The position numbers and the translations under genes were made by a program. A stretch of 64,000 nt of DNA from Gp6-AA40 sp036274155 (GTDB taxonomy: Bacteria; Acidobacteriota; Vicinamibacteria; Vicinamibacterales; UBA2999). Each line of letters begins with the position of its first letter. Positions within the stretch are counted from its first letter, which is position 1. The stretch spans positions 62,001-126,000 of the forward strand of contig DASUGH010000041.1 of NCBI GenBank assembly GCA_036274155.1. Direction: 5' to 3'. The notes below the pieces were generated by a model. The model did no database searches. It was not told the DNA's origin and saw only the letters and a program-made list of their open reading frames with translations. Of the stretch, positions 35,876 through 44,150 are shown in pieces.

Positions 35876-37303
35876 ATGGATGCCACGCTTCGCGCGCTGA
35901 ATCGGTTCGGCCTTGGTGCCCGGCGGGACGAGCGGAGTCGGGTCTCGGACCCGCGCGGCTGGTTGAAGGCGCAGCTCGATGGCGGCGCACCGTCGCTCCG
36001 CGCTCCCGAGGGCGCATCACCAGGCGAGATTGGCGACGCGCTGCGCGCCCTGCGGATGGCCGGGCAGGGCCAGGAGCAGGACAGGCGCGAGGCCAGGCAG
36101 CGCCTCGTCGAGTTGAGCAACAAGGAGATGCACGCCGCGCTCGAGCAGCGCGTGACCGCGGAACGACCGTTCGTCGAGCGACTGGTCGCGTTCTGGTCCA
36201 ATCATTTGTGCGTCTCTTCCGGAGGCAAGGCGCAGGTCGCGCCGCTTGCCGGCAGCTACGAGCGCGATGTCATCCGCACACATGTGCTCGGCCGCTTCGA
36301 GGACATGGTCATGGCGTCGGCCCGGCATCCAGCGATGCTGATGTACCTCGACAACTTCCAGTCGATCGGCCCCAATTCGCGAGGCGCGCGCGACGGACGC
36401 GGAGGCAATGGCCAGCGTCGCGGCCTGAACGAGAACTATGCGCGAGAGCTGCTCGAGCTCCATACTCTCGGCGTCAACGGCGGCTACACCCAGCAGGATG
36501 TCCAGGAGCTGGCCAGGATCCTCACGGGGTGGACGGTCAGCGGCATCGGCGGGCCTGGCGATCGCCTTCAGCCGCCGGGCCGCACTCAGGGGCGGCGGCA
36601 GCAGGTACAGGCGCTGCGCGGCCGGCCCGCGCAAGGCGCCCCCATCGGCTTCGTCTTCCAGGAGCTCCTCCACGAGCCTGGAACGAAGACCGTGCTCGGC
36701 GAGCGATACCGCGAGGCGGGCATCGAGGAAGGGGAAAAAGTCATTCGCACGTTGTGCCACCACCCGTCTACGGCGCGCTTCGTCGCAATGAAGCTCGTGA
36801 CCCACTTCGTGAGCGACGAACCACCCGCTGCTGCCGTGGATCGCGTGGCAAAGGCCTTCTCCTCGAGCGGCGGCGATCTCGAGGCCGTCGCCCGGGCGCT
36901 CGTCGACGAGCCCGAGGCCTGGCGCGAGGATGCGCGCAAGTTCCGCACGCCGCAGGACTGGTTCGTTGCCGTGCTGCGCGCGTTCGACGCGCGCGACGTG
37001 AAGCCGAATGTGCCGAACCTGCTGCGGCAGCTCCGCCAACCGCTCTGGTCGCCGGCGTCTCCCCAAGGCTTCAGCGACACGCTGCAGGACTGGGCCGACC
37101 CCGACTCGCTGCTCAACCGCGGCGAGCTGGCGCGCACGTTGTCGGGGCTTGCCGGCACCAACCGTCTCGATCCGAAGTTCCTGCTCGACCTCGTCGACGT
37201 GCCGGCCACTGATCCCGTTCACCGCCTGCTCGCCGACACCACGATTTCCACGTCCGATCGGCTGGCGCTTGCCATCGCCGGGCCGGCCTTCCAGTGGAGG
37301 TAG
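35876..37303 (+). CDS. DUF1800 domain-containing protein
   Basis: A 475-residue DUF1800 protein: LRALNRFGLGARRDE at the N-terminus, FVERLVAFWSNHLCVS, GLNENYARELLELHTLGVNGGYTQ and EGEKVIRTLCHHPSTARFVAMKL are all family hallmarks. The function is unknown, but DUF1800 genes are nearly always paired with DUF1501, as here (two-base gap). No clear signal peptide at ATG 35876; export may depend on the Tat-bearing partner. Confidence 0.92.
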   Translation: MDATLRALNRFGLGARRDERSRVSDPRGWLKAQLDGGAPSLRAPEGASPGEIGDALRALRMAGQGQEQDRREARQRLVELSNKEMHAALEQRVTAERPFVERLVAFWSNHLCVSSGGKAQVAPLAGSYERDVIRTHVLGRFEDMVMASARHPAMLMYLDNFQSIGPNSRGARDGRGGNGQRRGLNENYARELLELHTLGVNGGYTQQDVQELARILTGWTVSGIGGPGDRLQPPGRTQGRRQQVQALRGRPAQGAPIGFVFQELLHEPGTKTVLGERYREAGIEEGEKVIRTLCHHPSTARFVAMKLVTHFVSDEPPAAAVDRVAKAFSSSGGDLEAVARALVDEPEAWREDARKFRTPQDWFVAVLRAFDARDVKPNVPNLLRQLRQPLWSPASPQGFSDTLQDWADPDSLLNRGELARTLSGLAGTNRLDPKFLLDLVDVPATDPVHRLLADTTISTSDRLALAIAGPAFQWR

Positions 37304-37305
37304 TC

Positions 37306-38466
37306 ATGCGCCGCCGCGATTTCGTTCGAACCATGTGTTACGGCGGGCTGGCAACGTTTGCGCTGCCGCGCGTCTCGTTTGCCCAGGTCGGCGGCACCAA
37401 CCGGCTGGTGTTCATCCTTCTGCGTGGCGGGTTCGACGGCCTGGCGGCGGTGGTCCCGTACGGCGATCCGGACTACCGCGCGCTGCGCGAGTCGTTTGCC
37501 TTCCCCACGTCGGAGCTCGTCACGCTCGACGACACGTTCGGCCTGGCACCTGGCCTCTCGCCGCTGCGGACGCTGTGGGACGCGAACGAGCTTGCGGTCG
37601 TGCACGCGATGGCCATCCCGCATCGCACCCGCAGTCACTTCGATGGTCAGGCGATTCTCGAGACCGGCCTCGATCATCCCGCCGGGTCGTCCGACGGATG
37701 GTTGAATCGTCTGCTGCAGGTGATGTCGGGCAAGCGCTCCGGCATCGCAATCGCGGCCGGCATGCCGCTCTCGCTCAGCGGATCGTTCCAGGTCGAGTCG
37801 TGGTCGCCGACGCAGCTCGGCGCCGTCGACGATGTCTTCCTCGAGCGCCTGGCGGTGCTGTACCGGTCGGATCGTGCGTTGGCGAACCGGTTCGAGGCGG
37901 CCGTGCAGCAGAAGGACCTCGTTGGCGAAGAGCCGATGGCGCGAGGCAACGCGCGGCGCGGCGGAATCACTCCGCTGATGAAGGCAGCGGCCAAGATTCT
38001 CAAGCAGGATCAGGGACCCAACATCGCCGCCATGGAGTTCAGTGGCTGGGACACGCATGCGAACCAGGGGCTCGCCGGCGGCGCGCTCGATCGCCTCCTT
38101 GGCCAGCTCGCGGAAGGCCTCGTCGCCTTCCGGACCGACATGGGATCGGCGTGGGCGAACACCACCGTGGTCGTGATGACCGAATTCGGCCGCACCGCGC
38201 GGCCGAACGGCACGCGCGGCACCGATCACGGCACTGCCGGTGCCGGCTTCGTTCTCGGCACGCGCATCGGCAAGTCCCACGTCGTCGCCGACTGGCCAGG
38301 ACTGGCGAACAAGAATCTCTTCGAGGGACGCGACCTCAAGCCGACGCTCGACACGCGCGCCGTGCTGAAGGCTGCGCTCTCGGGCACCTTCGACCTGACA
38401 GCCGCCCAGCTCGAGCGAGTGTTCCCGGGATCAGCCGCGATTCACGCGGCTGGCCTGATGGCCTGA
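37306..38466 (+). CDS. DUF1501 domain-containing Tat-exported protein
   Basis: A 386-residue DUF1501 protein. ATG 37306 has GGAGG at 37296-37300 and begins MRRRDFVRTMCYGGLATFALP, a twin-arginine signal; the ATG at 37294 is less likely. Typical segments are VFILLRGGFDGLAAVVPYGD, GWDTHANQG and VVVMTEFGRTARPNGTRGTDHG, a sulfatase/alkaline-phosphatase-like fold with candidate metal ligands in the last. Operon partner of DUF1800. The pair is predicted to act in the periplasm; the reaction is unknown. Confidence 0.92.
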   Translation: MRRRDFVRTMCYGGLATFALPRVSFAQVGGTNRLVFILLRGGFDGLAAVVPYGDPDYRALRESFAFPTSELVTLDDTFGLAPGLSPLRTLWDANELAVVHAMAIPHRTRSHFDGQAILETGLDHPAGSSDGWLNRLLQVMSGKRSGIAIAAGMPLSLSGSFQVESWSPTQLGAVDDVFLERLAVLYRSDRALANRFEAAVQQKDLVGEEPMARGNARRGGITPLMKAAAKILKQDQGPNIAAMEFSGWDTHANQGLAGGALDRLLGQLAEGLVAFRTDMGSAWANTTVVVMTEFGRTARPNGTRGTDHGTAGAGFVLGTRIGKSHVVADWPGLANKNLFEGRDLKPTLDTRAVLKAALSGTFDLTAAQLERVFPGSAAIHAAGLMA

Positions 38467-38481
38467 AGAAGACATCGCCGC

Positions 38482-38537
38482 ACCGAGCGTCAGCTCGGTT
38501 GATGTGAGAGATTCGCAGCACCGAGCGTCAGCTCGGT
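38482..38537 (+). repeat. Two tandem palindromic units between convergent genes
   Basis: ACCGAGC-GTCA-GCTCGGT occurs at 38482-38499 and 38520-38537, a period of 38 bases, with CGC and CGCAGC before the cores. The first copy is 15 bases after the DUF1501 stop; the second ends 27 bases before the stop of the convergent O-methyltransferase gene. Confidence 0.85.
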
Positions 38538-38564
38538 GGATGAAGAGACATTCGGGGACGCCGC

Positions 38565-39245
38565 CTACCGCATCCGTCGCGCGATGAGCACGCCCTCACG
38601 AATGGGAACGGCGACCGTTTCGAAGTCCGCATCCGCCGCCACGATGCGGTTGAACCGGTCGGCGCCGTCGCGATCGGCGCTGCGGCCGTGTGGCAGGTCG
38701 ATCCACCACGAATTGCTCCCCAGCACGTTGTCGGCGACAAGGAGCCCTCCAACCGCAATCAGCGGACGGACCAGCGAGAAGTAGTCGGGGTACTCGCGCT
38801 TCGTCGCATCGAGGAACACGAAATCGACCGATCCCGGACTCAACTCCGCCGCAAGCGCCGGCAGCACCGCCAGCGCCGCGCCGCGACGGATCTCGACCGC
38901 GGCCGACAAACCGGCAGCGTCGAACTCGCGTTGAGCGAAGTCGGCGTGTGCAGGTTCGAATTCGATGGTGATGAGCCTGCCGCCTGGCGCCAGCCCGCGC
39001 GCGATCCAGATTCCGGAGTAACCGGCGAGCGTCCCGACTTCAATGGCGACTCGGCCGCCGCGACCTTCGCCAGTCATGCCGGCAAGCAGCATCAGCAGTC
39101 GGCCGACGTCCGGTGAGACGGCGATGTCGGGAAGCCCGGCGGCGATCGCCCGGGGCGACAGCGTGGCCAGCTGCTCGTCCTGGGCGCCGAACACGTCGAT
39201 GAGGTAGGAGGCGGTGGTCTTCCACCGCGAGGCGGTCATGTCCAT
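38565..39245 (-). CDS. SAM-dependent O-methyltransferase (family 3 type)
   Basis: A 226-residue cytoplasmic class I methyltransferase of the catechol/caffeoyl-CoA O-methyltransferase group. The SAM site is AIEVGTLAGYSGIWIARGL with ITIEFEPAHADFA; the metal-site region is VDFVFLDATKREYPDYF, then GGLLVADNVLG and FNRIVAADADFETVAVP. The start is set at ATG 39245; ATG 39239 is two codons later. Upstream lies a palindromic repeat, so the promoter must be within about 30 bases or the repeat itself. Confidence 0.88.
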   Translation of the reverse strand: MDMTASRWKTTASYLIDVFGAQDEQLATLSPRAIAAGLPDIAVSPDVGRLLMLLAGMTGEGRGGRVAIEVGTLAGYSGIWIARGLAPGGRLITIEFEPAHADFAQREFDAAGLSAAVEIRRGAALAVLPALAAELSPGSVDFVFLDATKREYPDYFSLVRPLIAVGGLLVADNVLGSNSWWIDLPHGRSADRDGADRFNRIVAADADFETVAVPIREGVLIARRMR

Positions 39246-39271
39246 GGGTGGTTCCCGATCCGACGCTTGTG

Positions 39272-39331
39272 GTCCGGCTGAAGCCGGCTGAAGCCGGACA
39301 CTACTCGAGAGGCCGGACACTACTCGAGAGG
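39272..39331. repeat. Double palindrome with a 19-bp direct repeat
   Basis: GTCCGGC-TGAA-GCCGGC-TGAA-GCCGGAC (39272-39299) is a doubled form of the palindrome at 22556. It runs into two direct copies of CCGGACACTACTCGAGAGG at 39294-39312 and 39313-39331. The direct repeats form the tail of the truncated cytochrome frame. Confidence 0.82.
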
Positions 39332-39510
39332 GCTGAAGAGGGCGCCTGCTCTCCGTGAGGATCTCCGGCTCGTGTCCGTCCGTTGTGGCAGCTGACGCAC
39401 TGCTGCCTGACGAGCTCGGCGTGGGGCGCGGCAAGCGGCTGCGCATCAGCCGTCCGTGCTCCCGCGATCGCCAGAAGCGTGCATGCGCCGATGACGACAG
39501 CTCGCTTCAT
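39301..39510 (-). pseudogene. Truncated planctomycete-type cytochrome c gene
   Basis: The frame encodes a signal peptide (VVIGACTLLAIAGARTADAQ) and LVRQQCVSCHNGRTRAGD, the haem-binding start of a DUF1592-family cytochrome. After about 48 residues homology ends and the frame runs into the direct repeats at 39294-39331, reaching a stop after 69 codons. Full-length relatives continue for hundreds of residues (compare 55523-57898). It is best read as the 5' remnant of a deleted gene. Confidence 0.65.
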
Positions 39511-39617
39511 TCAGGGCGTTCCCCGTGCCAGGCGGAGGCACGGCGGCGCCAGTATAATCCCGGCCAACTGCTGGCCGGGTGCGGGCCACGACTGTCCCTT
39601 GCCTGTGAGGCCGGGAG

Positions 39618-39626
39618 TGGTATTGT
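39618..39626 (+). promoter_or_regulatory. Candidate extended -10 upstream of the NarL-type regulator
   Basis: TG-G-TATTGT at 39618-39626 matches an extended -10; no -35 is obvious. It would give a leader of about 58 bases for the gene at 39691. A perfect TATAAT at 39553 is an alternative. The stretch 39511-39690 has no other feature. Confidence 0.33.
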
Positions 39627-39690
39627 TTCCGGCAACTGAACCGGCCGCCACGCCCTGCGCGGGACTGGTGGTTCGCTCGGCAGGCCTCAC

Positions 39691-40332
39691 GTGGCGACTT
39701 CCTCTTGCGCTCGCCCGATTCGCGTGCTCGCCGTCGACGATCACCTGTTGATGCAGGAGGGGATCGCGAGCGTGGTTGGCACCCAGCCGGACATGGTGCT
39801 CGTGGCCCGGGCGCACAGCGGGGAAGAGGCCGTGGCGCAGTTCGCGCGACACCTGCCCGACATCACGCTCATGGACCTCCGGCTGCCCGCGATGAGCGGT
39901 ACGGAGGCAATTCGCGAGATACGGCACCTGCAGCCCGATGCGCGAGTCATTGTCCTCACGATCTATCAGGGGGATGAGGATATCTACCGGGCGATGGAAG
40001 CCGGTGCCCGGGCCTACCTGCTGAAGGACACCCTCTCCGACCGTCTGATTTGCACGATTCGTGACGTGCACGCCGGACGACGCGTCGTACCGCCGGATAT
40101 CGCGACGGCTCTCGAACGGCGCGCCTTACGGCCGCCGCTCACCCGGCGGGAACAGCAGGTGCTCGAGCGGCTGGCCAAGGGGCAGCGCAACAAAGAGATC
40201 GCCGCGGCGCTGCGAATCGGCGTAGACACCGCAAACGATCACCTCAAGAGCATCTTCTCGAAGCTGGGCGTCCACGACCGGACGGCGGCGCTCGTCGAAG
40301 CGCTTCGCACGGGACTCATCCATCTCGACTGA
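39691..40332 (+). CDS. NarL/LuxR-family response regulator
   Basis: A 213-residue response regulator from GTG 39691. The receiver domain has the acidic pair Asp16-Asp17, phospho-acceptor Asp62 (LMDLRLPAMSG), Thr90 and Lys112 (YLLKD). The HTH domain covers about residues 145-205 (LTRREQQVLERLAKGQRNKEIA, then LRIGVDTANDHLKSIFSKLGV). The partner histidine kinase is not in the window. It lies 136 bases upstream of an Oar-like receptor gene that it may control. Confidence 0.92.
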   Translation: MATSSCARPIRVLAVDDHLLMQEGIASVVGTQPDMVLVARAHSGEEAVAQFARHLPDITLMDLRLPAMSGTEAIREIRHLQPDARVIVLTIYQGDEDIYRAMEAGARAYLLKDTLSDRLICTIRDVHAGRRVVPPDIATALERRALRPPLTRREQQVLERLAKGQRNKEIAAALRIGVDTANDHLKSIFSKLGVHDRTAALVEALRTGLIHLD

Positions 40333-40468
40333 CCCCCCCCGAATTGGGGATGTCCCCGGCTCGACCAATGCCCTAATGTGTGCATCCGCACGACAGGCCT
40401 GCGCGCCGGCTCGAGGCGCGGAGGACCAGCCGTGGTGATTGGCTGTACGACTGGTTGGAGGGTGCGTC

Positions 40469-43400
40469 ATGCCGCGACTCATTCGTGTGGCGGTGGTTCT
40501 CGCTGTGCTGCTCATGCCGGCCCTGGCGCTCGCCCAGGCGTCGATTACCGGTGTTGTGCGCGACTCCTCGGGCGCCGTACTGCCAGGCGTCACGGTCGAG
40601 GCCTCGAGCCCCGCTCTGATCGAGAAGGTCAGAGTGGTCGTCACCGACGGAAACGGTCAATACCGGTTCGTCGATCTCCGTCCCGGCACCTACGCAGTGG
40701 CCTTCAAGTTGACCGGGTTCTCGACCGTGCGCCGTGAAAATATCGAGCTGACCGGTGCCTTCGTCGCCTCGGTCGACGGCGACCTCAAGGTCGGTGCCGT
40801 CGAGGAGATCGTCAGTGTCACCGGCGACATCCCGCTCGTCGACATCCAGCGGACCACGCAGCAGCGCGTGTTCGATCAGGAGGTGATCGAAGCGATCCCT
40901 GTGGGCCGGAGCCACATCGATCTGGTCGTCCTGATTCCGGGACTCTCCGCCTCGCAGCCCGGCCGCGGCGCGCTGGCCGACGTCGGCGGAACCAACAACC
41001 TGCAGAACACCCAGTTCACGATACACGGCGGCCGAACGTCGGATACCCGCCTGCAACTCGACGGTGTCCGCCTCGGCAACATTCTCTCGTTCTCGGGCGG
41101 CGAGTTCTCGAACTTCGTGCCCGATACGGGAGCCACTCAGGAGATCGCGGTCGACTACTCGGCCATCACCGCCGAACAGGCATTCGGCGGCATTCGTATC
41201 GACATCATTCCCCGTGAAGGCGGTAACTCACTCCGGGGCTCGATCTTCGCGACCGGCGTGAACTCGGATTGGCAGGCAAGCAACCTGACGCCCGAGCTGG
41301 AGGCGGCCGGACTTCCCGATCCGAACGAGATGAAGCACGCCCACGATGTCAACGTGTCGGTGGGCGGCCCTATCGTGCGCGACACGCTCTGGTTCTACAC
41401 GTCGGCGCGCTGGCAGTCGAATCAGAACTACATTGCGGGGCTCTACAACAACGCGAATGCGGGTGATCCCACTCAGTGGCTGCGCGTCGAGGACAGAAGC
41501 CAGCGCGGGTACTTCTCGCTCGAGCAGAATGGCATCAACGCGCGGCTGACGTGGCAAGCGGCGCCGAAGCACAAGGTCTCGGTCTTTTACGACAATCAGG
41601 CGCGAATCTGGGACGACACTCGCGTCGGTGTTTCCCCGGAGTCTGCTGTCAACTATCGCTTCCCGCGGCTGAACCTTGCCCAGGCCGGCTGGACGTCGCC
41701 GATGACGAACAAGCTCCTGTTCGAGGGGCGGTTCGCGTTGCGCGGCGAAGCGTTCGGGAACGAATTGCCCGATGAAGGTTCTGTTTACCGCTCGATGATT
41801 CCGGTCCTCGAGCAGTCGAACCAGCTGTTCTATCGAGGCAAGGGAGGGGACGGCGGCGTCAGCGGAACCTTCGGGTACTCGAGCCAGAAGATCTACTCGG
41901 CGGTTGCGTCGGCCTCGTATGTGACCGGCTCGCACGCCTTCAAGGTCGGCATGTCGGACACCTGGGGCAGAACCGACAGCACGACGGATTCGAACTCCCA
42001 GTACCTCTTCTACCGCTTCAACAACGGCATACCCAACCAGTTCACGATGTACGCCCAGCCGTCGAGGGCGGCGACGCTCCAGAAGTCGGAGCTCGGCATC
42101 TACGGCCAGGATCGCTGGACGTTCAACCGCTACACGGTCAACCTCGGCGTCAGGTACGACTACTACCGTGGCGGGTACCCCGAGCAGTACCGTGGACCGG
42201 TACTGCTCCTTCCAACGCAGAACTACTCTTCGGCCGCGGTGACCACCCAGAGTCTCCACGACCTCACCCCGCGCATGGGCGTCGCCTACGACCTTTTTGG
42301 CAACGGCAAGACGGCCGTCAAGGCGACACTCGGGAAGTACGTCCTGGCGCTGACCACCGTGGGCAACCCGTTGGGCGTGACCAATTTCGCGTCGAGGGAC
42401 TGGATCGACGCGGACAGTGACTTCGTCGTCGACTGCAATCTGATCAGCATGGCCGCGCAGAATCCCACGACGATCGGCGGCGTGGCCAACCCGGCCTACA
42501 ACCCCGCCATCGACACGTGCGGTGCCGGACCCGCCAATTTCGGCCAGCTCACGTCAGTGGCCCAGTTCGACGAAGACACTCGATTTGGATGGGGCAATCG
42601 TTTCTACAACTGGGAATTCTCGACGAGCGTGCAGCACGAGATCGTCCCGCGCGTGGCGATCGACGTCGGCTACTTCCGACGCTGGTTCGGCAATTTCACG
42701 GTGATTCAGACGATTGGCCGCACGGCAGCCGACTTCGATCAGTTCAACGTGATTGCGCCGATCGATCCGGGCCTGCCGAATGGAGGCGGGTACACAATCG
42801 AGGGCCTGTACAACCTCAAGCCGGCGGCGCAAGGCGCCGCCGTGACGAGCTACACCGCGTTTGCGGACGATTTCGGCAAGCAGACCGAGCACTGGAACGG
42901 CATGGACTTCTCGGTGAACGCGCGGGTGCGAAACGGGGTCATGCTGCAGGGTGGCGTGAGCACGGGCCGAACGACGACCGACAACTGCGACGTTCTGGCC
43001 AACCCCGATCTCGGGGCCAACCCGAGTCTGCGGAACTGCCACAATCAGGCCAGTTTCCTGACGCAGGTGAAACTGCTCGGCACCTACCTGCTGCCGAAGG
43101 TGGACGTGAATGTGGCCGCCACCTTCCAGAGCACGCCAGGGATAGCCGTCTCCGCGAACCGTAACTACACCAGCCCCAGCTCCGATGTGATATGGGTCGG
43201 GACCAACCCCCGCGCTTTTACCGGGACCACCGCGACCGTCAACCTGCTCAACCCGGGCGATATCTATGGCGACCGCATCAATCAGTTCGATCTTCGATTC
43301 GGCCGGTCGTTCCGCTTCGGGCCTCGGCGGGTAACGGCCAACCTCGACATCTACAACGTCTTCAACGCCAGCCCGGTCATGCAGGAGAACGCCGCCTACG

Positions 43401-43471
43401 CGGTGTGGCGCACACCGCAGCGGATCATGGACGCCAGGCTCTTCAAGATCAGCGCGCAATTGGATTTCTGA
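40469..43471 (+). CDS. Oar-like TonB-dependent outer-membrane receptor
   Basis: A 1000-residue protein. ATG 40469 follows GGAGG by seven bases. The signal peptide ends near LALAQ; residues about 24-110 are a carboxypeptidase-regulatory-like domain (ITGVVRDSSGAVLPGVTVEA); then a plug domain (QQRVFDQEVIEAIPVGR) and a large beta-barrel. The C-terminal segment GRSFRFGPRRVTANLDIYNVFNAS is typical of the acidobacterial Oar/TonB subgroup. A classical TonB box is not obvious. Role: uptake or binding of a large ligand, probably a polymer or peptide. Confidence 0.9.
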   Translation: MPRLIRVAVVLAVLLMPALALAQASITGVVRDSSGAVLPGVTVEASSPALIEKVRVVVTDGNGQYRFVDLRPGTYAVAFKLTGFSTVRRENIELTGAFVASVDGDLKVGAVEEIVSVTGDIPLVDIQRTTQQRVFDQEVIEAIPVGRSHIDLVVLIPGLSASQPGRGALADVGGTNNLQNTQFTIHGGRTSDTRLQLDGVRLGNILSFSGGEFSNFVPDTGATQEIAVDYSAITAEQAFGGIRIDIIPREGGNSLRGSIFATGVNSDWQASNLTPELEAAGLPDPNEMKHAHDVNVSVGGPIVRDTLWFYTSARWQSNQNYIAGLYNNANAGDPTQWLRVEDRSQRGYFSLEQNGINARLTWQAAPKHKVSVFYDNQARIWDDTRVGVSPESAVNYRFPRLNLAQAGWTSPMTNKLLFEGRFALRGEAFGNELPDEGSVYRSMIPVLEQSNQLFYRGKGGDGGVSGTFGYSSQKIYSAVASASYVTGSHAFKVGMSDTWGRTDSTTDSNSQYLFYRFNNGIPNQFTMYAQPSRAATLQKSELGIYGQDRWTFNRYTVNLGVRYDYYRGGYPEQYRGPVLLLPTQNYSSAAVTTQSLHDLTPRMGVAYDLFGNGKTAVKATLGKYVLALTTVGNPLGVTNFASRDWIDADSDFVVDCNLISMAAQNPTTIGGVANPAYNPAIDTCGAGPANFGQLTSVAQFDEDTRFGWGNRFYNWEFSTSVQHEIVPRVAIDVGYFRRWFGNFTVIQTIGRTAADFDQFNVIAPIDPGLPNGGGYTIEGLYNLKPAAQGAAVTSYTAFADDFGKQTEHWNGMDFSVNARVRNGVMLQGGVSTGRTTTDNCDVLANPDLGANPSLRNCHNQASFLTQVKLLGTYLLPKVDVNVAATFQSTPGIAVSANRNYTSPSSDVIWVGTNPRAFTGTTATVNLLNPGDIYGDRINQFDLRFGRSFRFGPRRVTANLDIYNVFNASPVMQENAAYAVWRTPQRIMDARLFKISAQLDF

Positions 43472-43485
43472 GGCACTGGCGATCG

Positions 43486-43512
43486 TTCGCAGGGCGGATC
43501 GGTGCGATCCGC
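43486..43512 (+). terminator. CGCAG-prefixed hairpin after the Oar-like gene
   Basis: TTCGCAGG precedes GCGGATC-GGTGC-GATCCGC (43494-43512), 22 bases after the stop. The CGCAG prefix is shared with the palindromic units elsewhere although the stem sequence differs, so it may be a variant of that family. Confidence 0.5.
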
Positions 43513-43542
43513 AGAATCAGGCTGAGCGCAGCGGCGCAGAGA

Positions 43543-43548
43543 TACAAT
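43543..43548 (+). promoter_or_regulatory. Candidate -10 for the SnoaL-like gene
   Basis: TACAAT at 43543-43548 would place the start of transcription about 19 bases before the ATG at 43574. No clear -35. Confidence 0.3.
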
Positions 43549-43573
43549 TGCGAATCCCGAGGCCCGGTGACGC

Positions 43574-44137
43574 ATGACGAAGCGCTTGGTATGCCTGACG
43601 GTTGTCCTCGCCGGAGCAACGGCGGCGCTGCACGCACAGCAGCAGCGGCCGCCGCTCCCGGTCTCGACGCTCACGGCGCTCGATTACTTCGAGATCGGCC
43701 AGCTGGTCGCGAAGTACGCGCGCGCCATCGACACCTGTTCCAACAACGGCTATGACTACGCCGACCTGTTCGCGGAGGACGGTTTCTTCGCTCCTGAGCA
43801 GAACGGCGTGGTCGGCACGAAGTTCCAGGGGCGGGAGCGTCTGGCCGAAGCGTCGGGTGGCGGCTCGCGCGGATGCAAGAACGTCGGCTGGATCCAGCAG
43901 GGCGTCAAGCATCTCTACGTGAATCACATCATCACGCCGACCGCGGATGGAGCCGTCGGCACGGTCGACATGCTGATGATCGGCCTGGGAGGTGACCCGA
44001 ACAGGATTCGCCACGAGGGATACTACGAGGACACCTACGTCAAAACGCCGAAGGGCTGGCGCTTCAAGTCACGCATTCACCATGTGCCGCCCACGTCACA
44101 GAATCCAGGGACGCCGCCGCCCGGCCAGTCGAAGTAG
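43574..44137 (+). CDS. Exported SnoaL-like (NTF2-fold) protein
   Basis: A 187-residue protein with a signal peptide (TKRLVCLTVVLAGATAALHAQ) and one SnoaL-like domain: TALDYFEIGQLVAKYARAID, YADLFAEDGFF and HEGYYEDTYVKTPKGWRFKSR are its first helix, loop and last strands. NTF2-fold proteins of this kind are enzymes or ligand-binding proteins; none is assigned here. It lies 13 bases before the TPR gene and may be co-transcribed with it. Confidence 0.83.
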   Translation: MTKRLVCLTVVLAGATAALHAQQQRPPLPVSTLTALDYFEIGQLVAKYARAIDTCSNNGYDYADLFAEDGFFAPEQNGVVGTKFQGRERLAEASGGGSRGCKNVGWIQQGVKHLYVNHIITPTADGAVGTVDMLMIGLGGDPNRIRHEGYYEDTYVKTPKGWRFKSRIHHVPPTSQNPGTPPPGQSK

Positions 44138-44150
44138 CGCTCGTCGCGCG

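Noticed and set aside
41228..42259. A 343-codon minus-strand frame antisense to the Oar-like receptor
   Set aside because: No domain, Arg/Val-rich composition, lies fully within a recognised receptor gene.
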